DNA of 64,000 nt from an uncultured Erythrobacter sp. (lineage in GTDB: Bacteria > Pseudomonadota > Alphaproteobacteria > Sphingomonadales > Sphingomonadaceae), in the NCBI GenBank assembly GCA_937969505.1, contig CALBWA010000024.1, positions 39,642 through 103,641 on the forward strand. The letters run 5' to 3'. Below the pieces are notes generated by a model that did not search any database, had not been told where the DNA came from, and saw nothing but the letters and a program-made list of their open reading frames with translations. A program made the position numbers and the translations under genes. Shown in pieces: positions 46,374 to 55,938 of this stretch. Numbering within the stretch: position 1 is the first letter of the stretch; the number at the start of each line of letters is the position of its first letter.

Positions 46374-46913
46374 ATGGCCGACGAAGGCGACGTTCTTACC
46401 AACCTCAACCCGCAAAACGGCGCTGCTGCTGGCGGAGATGACCAACCTTCTGCCGGGATCATCACCCAGTATGTGAAGGATTTGTCGGTCGAAAACCCCA
46501 ATGCGCCGGCGGTGTATCAGTGGCCCGACCAACCGCAGTTGGACATTCAGTTCAACATTGGCGGCAACCGGATCAGCGACGAAGTCCACGAAATTGAGCT
46601 CAAAATCAACGTCACTGCCACCGCGCCGCAGGGCAATGCCTATCTGGTCGAGTTGTCCTATTGTGGACTGGCCGGTGTGCGCAACATCCCCGAAGAGCAA
46701 GCGCATGCCTTCCTGTTTGCGGAGGCACCGCGAATTCTGTTTCCTTTTGCGCGTCGCGTAGTGGCCGATGCCATTCGCGATGCCGGCTTCCCTCCCCTCA
46801 TGATGGAACCGATCGATTTCAATGGCTTGTATGTGCAGCAGCTGCAGGCTCGCCAGCAGCAAGAAGCTGGCAATGGCGCTGGTGCTCCACCTGCGCCGGG
46901 CGGCGACGCCTGA
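46374..46913 (+). CDS. secB: protein-export chaperone SecB
   Basis: The 179-residue tetrameric cytoplasmic chaperone that keeps preproteins unfolded and hands them to SecA. The core spans about residues 25-160 (SAGIITQYVKDLSVENPNAP, the family signature region, and IPEEQAHAFLFAEAPRILFPFARR). The C-terminal tail is Gln/Gly-rich. Divergent from timA across a ~295-nt gap (46079-46373), which contains AT-rich stretches near 46130-46160 and 46355-46373 but no gene that I can support. Confidence 0.96.
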   Translation: MADEGDVLTNLNPQNGAAAGGDDQPSAGIITQYVKDLSVENPNAPAVYQWPDQPQLDIQFNIGGNRISDEVHEIELKINVTATAPQGNAYLVELSYCGLAGVRNIPEEQAHAFLFAEAPRILFPFARRVVADAIRDAGFPPLMMEPIDFNGLYVQQLQARQQQEAGNGAGAPPAPGGDA

Positions 46914-46940
46914 GCGCTGCGATGAGGCGGGCCTGATCGA

Positions 46941-48512
46941 ATGAGCCTGCTCAAAAACGTCGGAACGATCGGCGGGTTGACTGCTGTCAGCCGCATATTC
47001 GGCTTCGTGCGCGATATTCTGATTGCGCGCGTCCTGGGCGCCACGGCCATGGGCGATGCCTGGCAGCTGGCCTTCATGCTGCCCAATTTGTTCCGGCGCC
47101 TGTTTGCCGAGGGCGCCTTTGCCAGCGCCTTCGTCCCGCTGTTCAATCGGCGAATGAAGCAGGATGGCGATCTGGACGAAGCGCAGCGCTTTGCCACAAA
47201 CGTCCTGTCAGTCCTGCTGCCGATCCTGATCGTGTTTGGCGGATTGGCCATGCTCGCCATGCAATGGATCATTACGTTCTTTGCGCCCGAAGGGCTGGAG
47301 GATAATCCCGGCAATCTCGAGGTGGCGATTCTGCTGGGCCGGATCACCTTCCCCTATCTTCTGTTCATGAGCCTCGCGACACTGATTGCTGCGGTTCTCA
47401 ATTCCCTGTCGCGCTTTGCTGCTGCTGCTGCCGCACCTGTTCTGCTGAACGTCTGTCTGATCGGGGCGCTGACCTATGGCCTGACGTTGGATGGCGATCT
47501 GGCCGCTCGCCGGACCACCGCGCAAGCGATGAGCTGGGCTCTGTCCTTGTCTGGTCTTCTGCAAGTTGTCTGGCTGGCCTATTTCATGCGCCGCGCCGGC
47601 TTTTCTCTCAAACTGGGATCACCGCGCCTGACCAGCGGGGTCAGGGAACTCGGCGTGCTGATGGTGCCAGCCATCTTCGGAGCCGGCATCTACCAGATCA
47701 GCCGGTTTGTTGACCTGTTCTTCCTCTCGACATTGCCAGTCGGCAGCTACACCTATTTGCAGATGGCCGACCGCTGGAACCAGCTACCCCTGGGTATAAT
47801 CGGGATTGCGCTGGGCACCGCCATCCTGCCCGCTCTGTCTCGCTATCTTGGCCGGGACGAGGATGCAGAAGCGGCACGCCTGCAATCCAACGCGATCGAG
47901 CTTGCCATGCTGTTGACCCTGCCGTGTGCTGTGGCGCTGTTCTTTACCGGCACCGCCTTCGTCCAGGTTTTCATGTTGGGCCAGAATTTTACGCCAGAAG
48001 ATGCATTGACCACCGGCATGGTGGTGTCTGCCCTGGTCCTTGGTCTTCCTGCCTATGTTCTGGTCAAAGTGCTGACGCCCAATTTCTTTGCCCGCAAGGA
48101 CACGCGCACGCCGGTGATTACAGCAGGTATATCGCTGATCATAACCGTAAGTCTGAACCTCGTTCTGGTGCCACGGATTGGTGTCACAGGTCTCGCCATC
48201 GCCGGGGCCGTGGGCGCATGGTGCAATATCGCTTTGCTTGGCGGCATTCTTCATTTCCGCGGGTTTTACCGTATGGATGCGAGGCTGGTCAGCAGGATCG
48301 CGCGAATAGCCCTGGCCGCGACACTGATGGGTGCTGCGCTGTATTTCGTGATGCCGATGATCGAAGCCTGGTTTGTTGGTACGGTTGCGCAAAAAGCGAT
48401 GGGCCTCGGAGTGATCTTTGCAACCAGCGCAGCCAGCTATGGCGCAGCGACGCTGGTGCTGGGGGTTCTCGATAAAAGCACAGTGCAGCGCCTATTGCGC
48501 CGTCAGGGCTAG
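46941..48512 (+). CDS. murJ: lipid II flippase MurJ
   Basis: A 523-residue inner-membrane flippase of the MOP superfamily (MviN/MurJ) that moves lipid II across the membrane. It has about 14 hydrophobic helices. The N-terminal SRIFGFVRDILIARVLGATAMGD motif is present, with the conserved arginines in TM1/TM2, and the LPNLFRRLFAEGAFASAFVP signature near residues 50-69. It lies 27 nt after secB on the same strand, so the two may share a transcript. Confidence 0.96.
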   Translation: MSLLKNVGTIGGLTAVSRIFGFVRDILIARVLGATAMGDAWQLAFMLPNLFRRLFAEGAFASAFVPLFNRRMKQDGDLDEAQRFATNVLSVLLPILIVFGGLAMLAMQWIITFFAPEGLEDNPGNLEVAILLGRITFPYLLFMSLATLIAAVLNSLSRFAAAAAAPVLLNVCLIGALTYGLTLDGDLAARRTTAQAMSWALSLSGLLQVVWLAYFMRRAGFSLKLGSPRLTSGVRELGVLMVPAIFGAGIYQISRFVDLFFLSTLPVGSYTYLQMADRWNQLPLGIIGIALGTAILPALSRYLGRDEDAEAARLQSNAIELAMLLTLPCAVALFFTGTAFVQVFMLGQNFTPEDALTTGMVVSALVLGLPAYVLVKVLTPNFFARKDTRTPVITAGISLIITVSLNLVLVPRIGVTGLAIAGAVGAWCNIALLGGILHFRGFYRMDARLVSRIARIALAATLMGAALYFVMPMIEAWFVGTVAQKAMGLGVIFATSAASYGAATLVLGVLDKSTVQRLLRRQG

Positions 48513-48628
48513 CGCGCCCACGCGGTTGTGGTATTGGGCGAAAGCGATGACAGAACACTTCTTCTCGACCGGTTCAGCCCCACTCCGCTTCGCGGTGCGC
48601 GGGCGGGCGGCCTGGCGATGGCTGGAAC

Positions 48629-48649
48629 GCTCCTAAAAAGAGCTTTTTT
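48629..48649 (+). terminator. weak terminator or leader hairpin between murJ and trpS
   Basis: GCTC (48629-48632) and GAGC (48640-48643) form a short stem around an A-rich loop, followed by six T's. The stem is short and so weak. It lies 117 nt after murJ and 58 nt before the trpS ATG. Confidence 0.45.
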
Positions 48650-48707
48650 CTGGCGGCATCGCCAGCCCCATCGACTGACTCAATTCACTGTACGAAAGAA
48701 TATTCTC

Positions 48708-49727
48708 ATGCGCGTCGTTTCCGGCATTCAGCCCACTGGAAAACCTCATCTCGGCAATTACCTGGGGGCAATCGTCAATTATGTGAAACTGCAGGATGAA
48801 GCCGCTGCCAGTGGCGGCGAGTGCCTGATTTTTCTGGCCGATTTGCATGCCATTTCCATGCCGCACGACCCGGCAGAACTGCATGCAGCCACGCTGGAAA
48901 TGGTCGCGACGTTGGTCGCCTGCGGGGTCGATCCTGCCAAGACGATCCTGTTCAACCAGGCGCAGGTCCCGGCCCATGCCGAGCTGCAATGGCTGCTCAA
49001 TGGTACAGCACGGATGGGCTGGTTGAACCGGATGACTCAATTCAAGGACAAATCGGGCAAGAACCGGGAAGGGGCCAGCATCGCACTGTTCACCTATCCG
49101 GTGCTGCAGGCCGCCGACGTGCTGCTGTATCAGGCGACCCATGTGCCGGTTGGCGATGACCAGAAACAGCATCTGGAGCTGGCGCGCGACATCGCGCAGA
49201 AATTCAACAGCGATTTTGCCACAGAAGACGCGCCGGTGTTCACCCTACCCGATCCCTATATCCCGCCAGCTGCGGCGCGGATCATGAGCTTGCGCGATGG
49301 CTCAGCCAAGATGAGCAAGTCCGACCCATCGGAGATGAGCCGGATCAATCTGATCGACGATGCCGATACAATCATGAAGAAGGTCAAGAAAGCCAAGACC
49401 GATCCAGAACCCCTGCCCTCTGACGAAGGCGGCCTGGTCAATCGGCCCGAAGCGATCAATCTGATCAGTATCTATGGCGCGCTGACCCAGCAAAGCACCA
49501 GCGCGATCCTGAGCGAGTTTGGCGGAGAGGGTTTCGGCACCTTCAAGCCTGCCCTCGGCGAGGTTCTGGTTGAAACATTGGCCCCCATCTCCGACCGGTT
49601 CCGCGATCTGGCGCAGGACCGCGAGGCGCTGGATGCGATTCTCGCACGCGGCGCAGCCAGAGCGCGCGAGATTGCTATCCCCACGCTGGAGGCAACCTAT
49701 CGCGCGCTAGGACTGGTACGAGGCTAA
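48708..49727 (+). CDS. trpS: tryptophanyl-tRNA synthetase
   Basis: A 339-residue class I aminoacyl-tRNA synthetase. ATG 48708 gives the standard N-terminus MRVVSGIQPTGKPHLGNYLG, which includes the HIGH-like motif (PTGKPHLGNY). The KMSKS loop is AKMSKSDPS near residue 200, and the GDDQKQH nucleotide/Trp-binding segment is near 150. The 60 residues before ATG 48708 in the long frame lack resemblance. Its leader contains a short hairpin with a T-run, but no Trp-rich leader peptide is seen. Confidence 0.97.
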   Translation: MRVVSGIQPTGKPHLGNYLGAIVNYVKLQDEAAASGGECLIFLADLHAISMPHDPAELHAATLEMVATLVACGVDPAKTILFNQAQVPAHAELQWLLNGTARMGWLNRMTQFKDKSGKNREGASIALFTYPVLQAADVLLYQATHVPVGDDQKQHLELARDIAQKFNSDFATEDAPVFTLPDPYIPPAAARIMSLRDGSAKMSKSDPSEMSRINLIDDADTIMKKVKKAKTDPEPLPSDEGGLVNRPEAINLISIYGALTQQSTSAILSEFGGEGFGTFKPALGEVLVETLAPISDRFRDLAQDREALDAILARGAARAREIAIPTLEATYRALGLVRG

Positions 49728-49901
49728 TCGGAAATCCGAGTCAGTCAGAAAAAACTTCTGAAATTTCATGATTTTGCACGAGTTTTCGCGTTCAAAGTCA
49801 GTTCAGGACGTCGCCTTTACAAAACGACTCAACGATGACAGCGTGTCACCTTCGTCAGGGGCGGTCGCGTAAAATCGTTCGCATACGAAAGGGAAACACT
49901 G

Positions 49902-50612
49902 ATGATTTCTAACTTGAAAAGCCGCCCTGCCGTTTCAAAAGCGGCGACCTTGAAATTGGTTAGCGTGCCAATTCTGCTGGCTAGCCTGGCAGCCTGCGCT
50001 ACACCTTTCAAAGCTGATGTGTCGCGATTCCAGGCTGAATTGCCTGCCCCAAGTGGCGAAAGTTTTGCCGTTGTTGCCGACGATCCGGCATTGGCAGGCG
50101 GGCTTGAATTTGCCCTCTATGCCGATGCAGTCGAAGCGCAGATGGAACAACTTGGCTATGTTCAGGCCTCGCCCGAAGACGCCAGCCTGCTGGTGCGGTT
50201 CGACTATGGTGTCGACGGTGGTCGGGAGCGAATTCGTACGACTGGTTCTGGGTTCCGCGACCCCTTCTTCTCGCCATGGTATGGCTATCGCTCCAGTTTC
50301 TACCATCGGTCACGCTTCAACCGCCGTGGGTTTGGCGCTTACCGATTTGGCTTCCACGATCCCTTCTTTGGAGGCCCTGAGGTTCGCAGCGTTACGATCT
50401 ACACCAGCGATGTCGACATGAAGATTGACCGTACTGGCACCGGCGAACGCTTGTTCGAAGGCAAGGCGCAGGCGGTATCGACCTCCAATCGCCTGCAATA
50501 CCTGGTGCCCAATCTGGTCGATGCCATGTTCACCGACTTCCCCGGCAATTCGGGCGAAACGCTGCGCATCACGATCAAGCCTGAAGAAAAGAAGGTGCGC
50601 CGCATCGATTAA
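49902..50612 (+). CDS. DUF4136 domain lipoprotein
   Basis: A 236-residue envelope protein. The N-terminal ~35 residues have a hydrophobic stretch ending in a lipobox (LAAC, Cys near residue 37), so it is probably lipidated. The remainder is a DUF4136 domain; it carries a segment rich in Phe, Arg, Gly and Tyr (residues ~115-150) typical of the family. GAAAGG precedes the ATG. The function is unknown. It has its own terminator at 50645-50675. Confidence 0.88.
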   Translation: MISNLKSRPAVSKAATLKLVSVPILLASLAACATPFKADVSRFQAELPAPSGESFAVVADDPALAGGLEFALYADAVEAQMEQLGYVQASPEDASLLVRFDYGVDGGRERIRTTGSGFRDPFFSPWYGYRSSFYHRSRFNRRGFGAYRFGFHDPFFGGPEVRSVTIYTSDVDMKIDRTGTGERLFEGKAQAVSTSNRLQYLVPNLVDAMFTDFPGNSGETLRITIKPEEKKVRRID

Positions 50613-50644
50613 CACGCGTTTCCCTTGGACGGGATATGATGATG

Positions 50645-50675
50645 AGGGGCTGTTCCTGCCGGAGCGGCCCCTTTT
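50645..50675 (+). terminator. Rho-independent terminator of the DUF4136 gene
   Basis: A 12-13-bp stem with some G-U pairs runs from AGGGGC (50645-50650) to GCCCCT (50667-50672), with a 4-nt loop at about 50657-50660, followed by TTTT and CTC. It begins 33 nt after the DUF4136 stop. Confidence 0.85.
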
Positions 50676-50714
50676 CTCGTTAGGGGTCAAGAGACAACCT
50701 GCGGGCTGCCGGCC

Positions 50715-51185
50715 TCAAGTCAGCTTTGCGTGGCCACCGGTCGAACCAAATCCGCCCGCGCCCCGCTCGGTTGCATCAAGCGTATCAACCTCGGTCCAAC
50801 TCGCTTGCGTAACCGGGGCAAGAACCAGTTGCGCGATCCGGTCGCCGCGCTCGATCGCAAAGGTATCGGTTGAATGGTTGATCAGGATGACCTTCAGCTC
50901 GCCGCGATAATCGGAATCGATCGTTCCAGGCGTATTGGGAACAGTAATGCCATGCTTGAGCGCGAGGCCCGAACGCGGCCGCACCTGGATTTCGTAACCG
51001 ACCGGGATTGCCATCGCGAGGCCTGTGGCAACGGCAAGGCGCCCGCCGGGGGCGATGCGCACGGTCTCAGCAGAAGCAACGTCCATCCCGGCTGAACCCG
51101 GGGTCGCATATTCCGGCAGGTCAAGTCCCACGCCATGCGGCAAGCGAGTGATGGCAACAGCAACCGATTCGCTGCGATCAACCAT
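50715..51185 (-). CDS. dut: dUTP diphosphatase
   Basis: The trimeric dUTPase, 156 residues, which hydrolyses dUTP to keep uracil out of DNA and supplies dUMP for dTMP synthesis. All five motifs are visible: [40 protein letters not shown] and [13 protein letters not shown] 51185 starts MVDRSES, overlaps the coaBC end by 8 nt and gives a normal length; the longer frame to 51263 reads out of phase through coaBC. A coaBC-dut pair is a common arrangement. Confidence 0.95.
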   Translation of the reverse strand: MVDRSESVAVAITRLPHGVGLDLPEYATPGSAGMDVASAETVRIAPGGRLAVATGLAMAIPVGYEIQVRPRSGLALKHGITVPNTPGTIDSDYRGELKVILINHSTDTFAIERGDRIAQLVLAPVTQASWTEVDTLDATERGAGGFGSTGGHAKLT

Positions 51186-52971
51186 CCGCGGCCACCTTGC
51201 TGAGCGATTGCGCGATGCGTTCTGCCAGCGCCATAGCGACCTCGAGCTTGGGCATTTCCTCAAGACTTTCCACGCCGGCCTCGGTCACGATATGCACCCG
51301 ATTGGTGTCACCGCCCATGACATCGCCGGACACGTCATTGGCGATAATCCAGTCGGCTGCCTTGCGCTTGCGCTTGGTTTTGGCGTGATCGAGTACCTTC
51401 TCGGTTTCGGCGGCAAAGCCGATCACCAATTCGGGCCGGTTGTCACCCACCGCAACGTTTGTGAGGATGTCCGGGTTTTCTTCCAGCGCCAAAGCCGGAG
51501 GAGCAGAGCCACGCTTCTTCATTTTCTCGCCGCGATATTCCTTAGGACGCCAATCTGCCACAGCGGCCACCATGACAGCGGCATCTGCTGGCAATGCGCC
51601 TTTGACCGCCTTGGACATATCCTCGGCGCTTTCGACATTGATCCGGTCGACCCCAACTGGCGTTTTGAGCGCCACCGGGCCCGCCACCAGTGTAACCTTT
51701 GCTCCCAATGCCGCTGCGGCTGCAGCAATGGCAAAGCCCTGCTTGCCGGAAGAACGGTTGGCGATGTAGCGCACCGGATCAATGGATTCCCATGTCGGGC
51801 CCGCGGTGATCAGGACGTGGCGCCCCTCGAGCGGGCGGTGGCCCTTCTTGACTGCAAAATTCTCGCCGCCCAGCACATCTTCATCCGAGCTTTCGAGCTC
51901 GGCTGGGGCAACCGGCAATTCTTCGCCACCTTCGAGCGGCTCTGGCGCGGCATCGCCAGCACCAGTGCGAACCAGATGATTGATGGCTTCAGGATCAGTC
52001 GGTGGAGCTGAACTTGCCCCTCCCTTCGTGGCGAGCAAAGGTCCGCCAAGATCGGGCACCGCGTCTGGATCAACGTCGAGCTCATCTGCCGAGGTCTCTT
52101 CATTGGACCCCTCCGTCTCCGATTTAGACGCGTCATCTTCGGCGGTCTCGGAAACCTCGTTTTCGGCTTCTTCCGGCTCCTCGAGATACTCCGCTTCAAT
52201 CTCGTCAGCCGTACGTTTCGGCGTTGTGCGCGAAATCAGCGAAGACAGCATACCGGCAAATCCGCCGGTCTTGGGCTCTACCTCTTCTTCAGGCTCGATC
52301 GCCTCGACAAAGTCGTCCTCTTCAACGCCATCATCTTCTGCAACCACGTCTTCGACGACCTCGTCCTCGCCGACCTGTGCCGACGCAGGCGCTCCAATCG
52401 CAGCAGGCGGCAATTCTTCGACTTCGATATCGAGATGGCCGGCGATTTCGCGCCAGATCACTTCGGGTTCGGGCAGACGGCCATAGCCAAATTCACCGCA
52501 GGCCATCGGCCCTTCATCAGGATCGAGCACGTGGACCCCGGCCTGCTTCAGCCAGGTCACATTGCGCTGGGTTGCATCATGTTCCCACATGCGAACATTC
52601 ATCGCCGGCACTGCCATCACCGGTTTGTCGGTCGCCAGGATCAGCGTTGTTGCCAGATCATCGGCAATGCCCGCTGCCATCTTGGCCATCATGTCCGCCG
52701 TTGCCGGGCACACGACCACGAGGTCGGCCTCACGGCTGAGCTGGATATGGCCCATTTCAGCCTCGTTCTTGAGATCCCACAGAGTGGTATGGACTGGGTT
52801 TTCGCTCAGCGCAGCCAAAGCCATCGGCGTGACAAACTGCTGTCCACCGTCAGTCACCACGCAGGTTACATCGCCCCCTCCCTTGCGGATGAGCCGGACA
52901 AGCTCGCACGATTTGTAAGCCGCTATACCGCCGCCCACAACCAGCAAGACCTTTGGTTGTTCACCGCTCAC
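51178..52971 (-). CDS. coaBC: bifunctional phosphopantothenoylcysteine decarboxylase/synthetase with a long acidic insert
   Basis: Two consecutive coenzyme A steps. The CoaC domain (about residues 6-182) has the active-site His75 in GHIQL, the VPAMN motif at 121-125 and Cys158 in ACGE. The CoaB domain (about 384-597) begins [11 protein letters not shown] and has the FAAETE and ANDVSG segments. The usual protein is ~400 residues; this one has 597. Between the domains lies a ~200-residue stretch dominated by Glu, Asp, Ser, Ala and Pro, predicted to be disordered. The reading frame is unbroken and both active sites look intact. Followed by dut. Confidence 0.95.
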   Translation of the reverse strand: MSGEQPKVLLVVGGGIAAYKSCELVRLIRKGGGDVTCVVTDGGQQFVTPMALAALSENPVHTTLWDLKNEAEMGHIQLSREADLVVVCPATADMMAKMAAGIADDLATTLILATDKPVMAVPAMNVRMWEHDATQRNVTWLKQAGVHVLDPDEGPMACGEFGYGRLPEPEVIWREIAGHLDIEVEELPPAAIGAPASAQVGEDEVVEDVVAEDDGVEEDDFVEAIEPEEEVEPKTGGFAGMLSSLISRTTPKRTADEIEAEYLEEPEEAENEVSETAEDDASKSETEGSNEETSADELDVDPDAVPDLGGPLLATKGGASSAPPTDPEAINHLVRTGAGDAAPEPLEGGEELPVAPAELESSDEDVLGGENFAVKKGHRPLEGRHVLITAGPTWESIDPVRYIANRSSGKQGFAIAAAAAALGAKVTLVAGPVALKTPVGVDRINVESAEDMSKAVKGALPADAAVMVAAVADWRPKEYRGEKMKKRGSAPPALALEENPDILTNVAVGDNRPELVIGFAAETEKVLDHAKTKRKRKAADWIIANDVSGDVMGGDTNRVHIVTEAGVESLEEMPKLEVAMALAERIAQSLSKVAADG

Positions 52972-53158
52972 GAGTTAAGTCCCCCGCTAACGGGCAGTGA
53001 AAAGCACATAATTCCGGTGAGCTCCCTCTTTCGATCCGCTCTACGTTACTACCTAGCCGCACAGCGTGCCCCAGCCAACCATGCGTTTAAGTGGTTAAAT
53101 TTTGCCTACCAAGGGATCTTCGGGCAGAACAATCTCATAAGCAACAAACAGGGGGTTG

Positions 53159-53566
53159 ATGATGTGGATTATGCTGCGCGCGGTACTTTTGTTAGGCGGA
53201 ATTTTCTATGTCTTGTTGGGGATCGGCTTTCTGGTCAACCCGGTCAGTTCAGGGACTGACTTTGGCTTGTTGCCCCAGGGAACGATGGGACTTGCCACGA
53301 TTCGCGCTGATATGACCGCATTTTTCGTGGTTGCGGGCGGCTGCCTGATCTGGGGTGCCTGGGCGCGCAAAGGCGATCCTCTGCTGGTTACAGCAACTTT
53401 AATGGCCATCGCCCTGATCGGCCGTTTCGTCACTTTGATCGCCGATGGACCGCATGATGGATTTTGGACCCCGATGCTGGTCGAAGCCATTACGATCAGT
53501 CTGGCATTGTTGGGAAGCCGCCTGCTGCCACACACTGCATTGACGCCGGACAATCCACCAAGTTGA
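53159..53566 (+). CDS. DUF4345-like small membrane protein
   Basis: A 135-residue hydrophobic protein with four predicted helices (about 5-27, 50-70, 76-94 and 105-123) and the LGIGFLVNPVSSG and GTMGLATIRADMTAFFV segments that resemble DUF4345 proteins. Adjacent ATGs at 53159 and 53162 follow a GGGGG ribosome site; a TTG at 53156 is also in frame. Function unknown. It stands alone, preceded by a 187-nt gap with no gene (52972-53158) that contains AT-rich, promoter-like sequence near 53090-53105. Confidence 0.7.
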   Translation: MMWIMLRAVLLLGGIFYVLLGIGFLVNPVSSGTDFGLLPQGTMGLATIRADMTAFFVVAGGCLIWGAWARKGDPLLVTATLMAIALIGRFVTLIADGPHDGFWTPMLVEAITISLALLGSRLLPHTALTPDNPPS

Positions 53567-53593
53567 TCTTCCGTCCGCGCCTTTGCTCTGGCG

Positions 53594-55150
53594 TTAGCCG
53601 ATCCATCCCTGCGTAACGGCGGCAAAGCTCAGCCCGGCACCTGCGGCTGCCGCCAGAAGATAGCCCGGCCAGCTGCGTTTCTCGCGCGGCTTGCGCTCCC
53701 ACATAATTTCCACCTCGGGCAGAGGCGCCTGCTCCGGAGCGCCGCCCTTGGGCGGAAATTGTTCCTCTAGCCGCCGGACAAGCGAAGGCACGCGCAGCAA
53801 TGTCTCTGTATCTTCCTTGATGCGATCGGCAATTGCCGCTTCTGGACCAAGCTCGTCACGGATCCATGAACGCACATACGGGGCCGAGACATCCCACATA
53901 TTGATGTTGGGGTTGAGCTGTGTCGCGATCCCTTCAACCATCACCATTGTTTTCTGCAGCAACAGCAGGTGTGGCTGGGTCTGCATGTCAAAATCGCGCG
54001 TGATGGCAAAAAGGCCGTCCAGCATTTGTCCAACAGACAATTCGCTAACCGGCTTGCCCCGCATCGGTTCGCCCACAGCGCGCAAGGCAGTGGCAAATTC
54101 ATCAACCGAATGGTGGCTGGGAACATATTGCGCTTCGAAATGAATTTCGGCCACCCGGCGATAATTGCCAGTCGTCAGACCGTAGAGGATTTCGGCCAGC
54201 CAGGCCCGAGCGCGTCGATCAATCCGGCCCATGATGCCAAAGTCGATCGCCACGATGGTGCCATCGCTTTCAACGAACAGATTGCCCTGATGCATATCGG
54301 CATGGAAAAAGCCCGAGCTTATTGCCTGCGTCAGAAATGCCAGCACCAGCCGCTCCGCCAATTCTGGCAGATCATGTCCTGCCGCCTTCAGATCCTCTAT
54401 CCGGCTGATCTTGATCCCGTCGACCCATTCCACGGTCATGACCTTTCCATTGGTCCGGTCCCAATCGATTGCGGGGATACGATACTTTTCGATGCCGACC
54501 ATCGCTTCAGCCAGTTCGGATGCTGAGGCCGCCTCGCGCCGCAAATCCAGCTCGCTGTTCGACCAGCGCTTGAAATTGGCGATGGTGGCGCGCGGACGCA
54601 AGCGCGCAGCTTCTCCGCCATAGGCTTCGAGATGGGCCGCAGCCCATTCATAGGTATCGATGTCAGCGGCAAAGCGTTCGCGGATGCCCGGTCGCAAAAC
54701 CTTGATCGCTACGTCCTTGCCATCGGTTGTCACCGCTCGGTGCACCTGAGCGATGGACGCTGCGCCAACTGGATCGGGATCAATATACGCAAACAGCGTA
54801 TCGATCGGTTGGTCAAAGCTGCTAGCGATCACATGCTCTATATGGGCAAACGGCACCGGGGGCAGATTGTCCTGCAGGCTGAGCAGATTGGCGGCAGCTT
54901 CCTCGCCAACAAGATCAGGCCGTGTCGCCAGCGATTGGCCCAGCTTGATCGCTGCTGGACCGATGGAACGAAAAGCCCCGGCGTAGTTGGGTGTCTTGGG
55001 CTGGATCGTTCCAAATCGTGCCACACGCGCCAAGCGCTTTACCCCTAGTGGGGTGTTGGGATCACCTTCAATCCCGCGCAGCGCTCCATGGCGGGCCAAA
55101 GTGCGCCCCCATTTCAGCAATCGGCGGATATGCGTAAACGGACGGGTCAA
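53594..55150 (-). CDS. ubiB: ubiquinone biosynthesis ABC1-family protein UbiB
   Basis: A 518-residue UbiB/ADCK/ABC1 atypical kinase-like ATPase needed for ubiquinone synthesis and lipid extraction of its intermediates. The KxGQ-type signature is IKLGQSLATRPDLVG near residues 74-88. The Ala-rich loop is PVGAASIAQVHRA, and the metal-binding motif is VAIDFGIMGRI near 305-315. Two C-terminal membrane helices are seen. TTG 55150 (one base after the ubiE stop) gives the expected N-terminus, LTRPFTHIRRLLKWG; the 14 extra upstream residues of the longer frame overlap ubiE. Confidence 0.93.
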   Translation of the reverse strand: MTRPFTHIRRLLKWGRTLARHGALRGIEGDPNTPLGVKRLARVARFGTIQPKTPNYAGAFRSIGPAAIKLGQSLATRPDLVGEEAAANLLSLQDNLPPVPFAHIEHVIASSFDQPIDTLFAYIDPDPVGAASIAQVHRAVTTDGKDVAIKVLRPGIRERFAADIDTYEWAAAHLEAYGGEAARLRPRATIANFKRWSNSELDLRREAASASELAEAMVGIEKYRIPAIDWDRTNGKVMTVEWVDGIKISRIEDLKAAGHDLPELAERLVLAFLTQAISSGFFHADMHQGNLFVESDGTIVAIDFGIMGRIDRRARAWLAEILYGLTTGNYRRVAEIHFEAQYVPSHHSVDEFATALRAVGEPMRGKPVSELSVGQMLDGLFAITRDFDMQTQPHLLLLQKTMVMVEGIATQLNPNINMWDVSAPYVRSWIRDELGPEAAIADRIKEDTETLLRVPSLVRRLEEQFPPKGGAPEQAPLPEVEIMWERKPREKRSWPGYLLAAAAGAGLSFAAVTQGWIG

Positions 55151-55151
55151 T

Positions 55152-55883
55152 TCAGACTTTCCAGCCGGAATGGATCGCCACCGCACCACCAAGAATGGCC
55201 TCGACTCGGGTGTTTACAAACCCGGCATCGAGGATCATCCGCTCGAATTCGGGCATCGGCGGGAAACGGCGGATCGATTCGGCCAGATAGCGATAGCTGT
55301 CTTCGTCCTGCGCAATCATTTTGCCCATCTGCGGCATGATTTTGTGCGAATAGACGTCGTAGATTTCCTTGAAGCCAGGCCATTGCGTGGTCGAAAATTC
55401 CATGCAGTAAAACCGTCCGCCAGGTTTCAGAACGCGGTGCGCCTCTGCCAGAGCCTTGTCGATATGGGTGACATTACGAATGCCAAAAACAATTGTATAG
55501 GCATCGAATGTGTTGCCGGAGTAGCTGAGCTCTTCAGCATTCTGGCAAGACCAGACCAGGCCGTCGATCCCGCGCTCCATCGCACGTTCAACGCCAACAT
55601 CCAGCATGTCCTGATTGATGTCGGCCACGGTCACGCTGGCGCCGCTACGGGCCATCCGGAAGGCAATGTCACCCGTGCCGCCCGCCATGTCCAGAATGGC
55701 CTCGTGCGGCTGCGGCTTGACCCGGCGCACGAAGCGATCCTTCCACAATCGGTGCATGCCGCCCGACATGGCATCGTTCATCACATCATATTTGGCAGCC
55801 ACGCTGGAGAAGACAGCGCCCACGCGCTCGGTCTTTTCCTCAGGAGCAACCTCGTCATATCCGAAAGAAACTTTTTCACTCAT
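55152..55883 (-). CDS. ubiE: ubiquinone/menaquinone methyltransferase UbiE
   Basis: A 243-residue SAM-dependent C-methyltransferase acting on demethyl-quinol intermediates of ubiquinone. ATG 55883 (MSEKVSFGYDEV) is followed by the conserved segment around VFSSVAAKYDVMNDAMSGGMHR. The SAM motif is ILDMAGGTGDIAFRMA near residue 65-80, and the quinone-family signature YDVYSHKIMPQMG is present. The long upstream extension to 56120 lies over mutM and is rejected. It leads a two-gene unit with ubiB; mutM is divergent 55 nt away. Confidence 0.95.
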   Translation of the reverse strand: MSEKVSFGYDEVAPEEKTERVGAVFSSVAAKYDVMNDAMSGGMHRLWKDRFVRRVKPQPHEAILDMAGGTGDIAFRMARSGASVTVADINQDMLDVGVERAMERGIDGLVWSCQNAEELSYSGNTFDAYTIVFGIRNVTHIDKALAEAHRVLKPGGRFYCMEFSTTQWPGFKEIYDVYSHKIMPQMGKMIAQDEDSYRYLAESIRRFPPMPEFERMILDAGFVNTRVEAILGGAVAIHSGWKV

Positions 55884-55938
55884 GCGCGTGCCTCTAGGGG
55901 AGTTTCGGCAGAGCGCAAAGACTGTTAGCAGCATTGCC

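Noticed and set aside
51025..52011. 328-residue plus-strand frame over dut and coaBC
   Set aside because: Antisense to two well-identified enzymes, with no domain or ribosome site.
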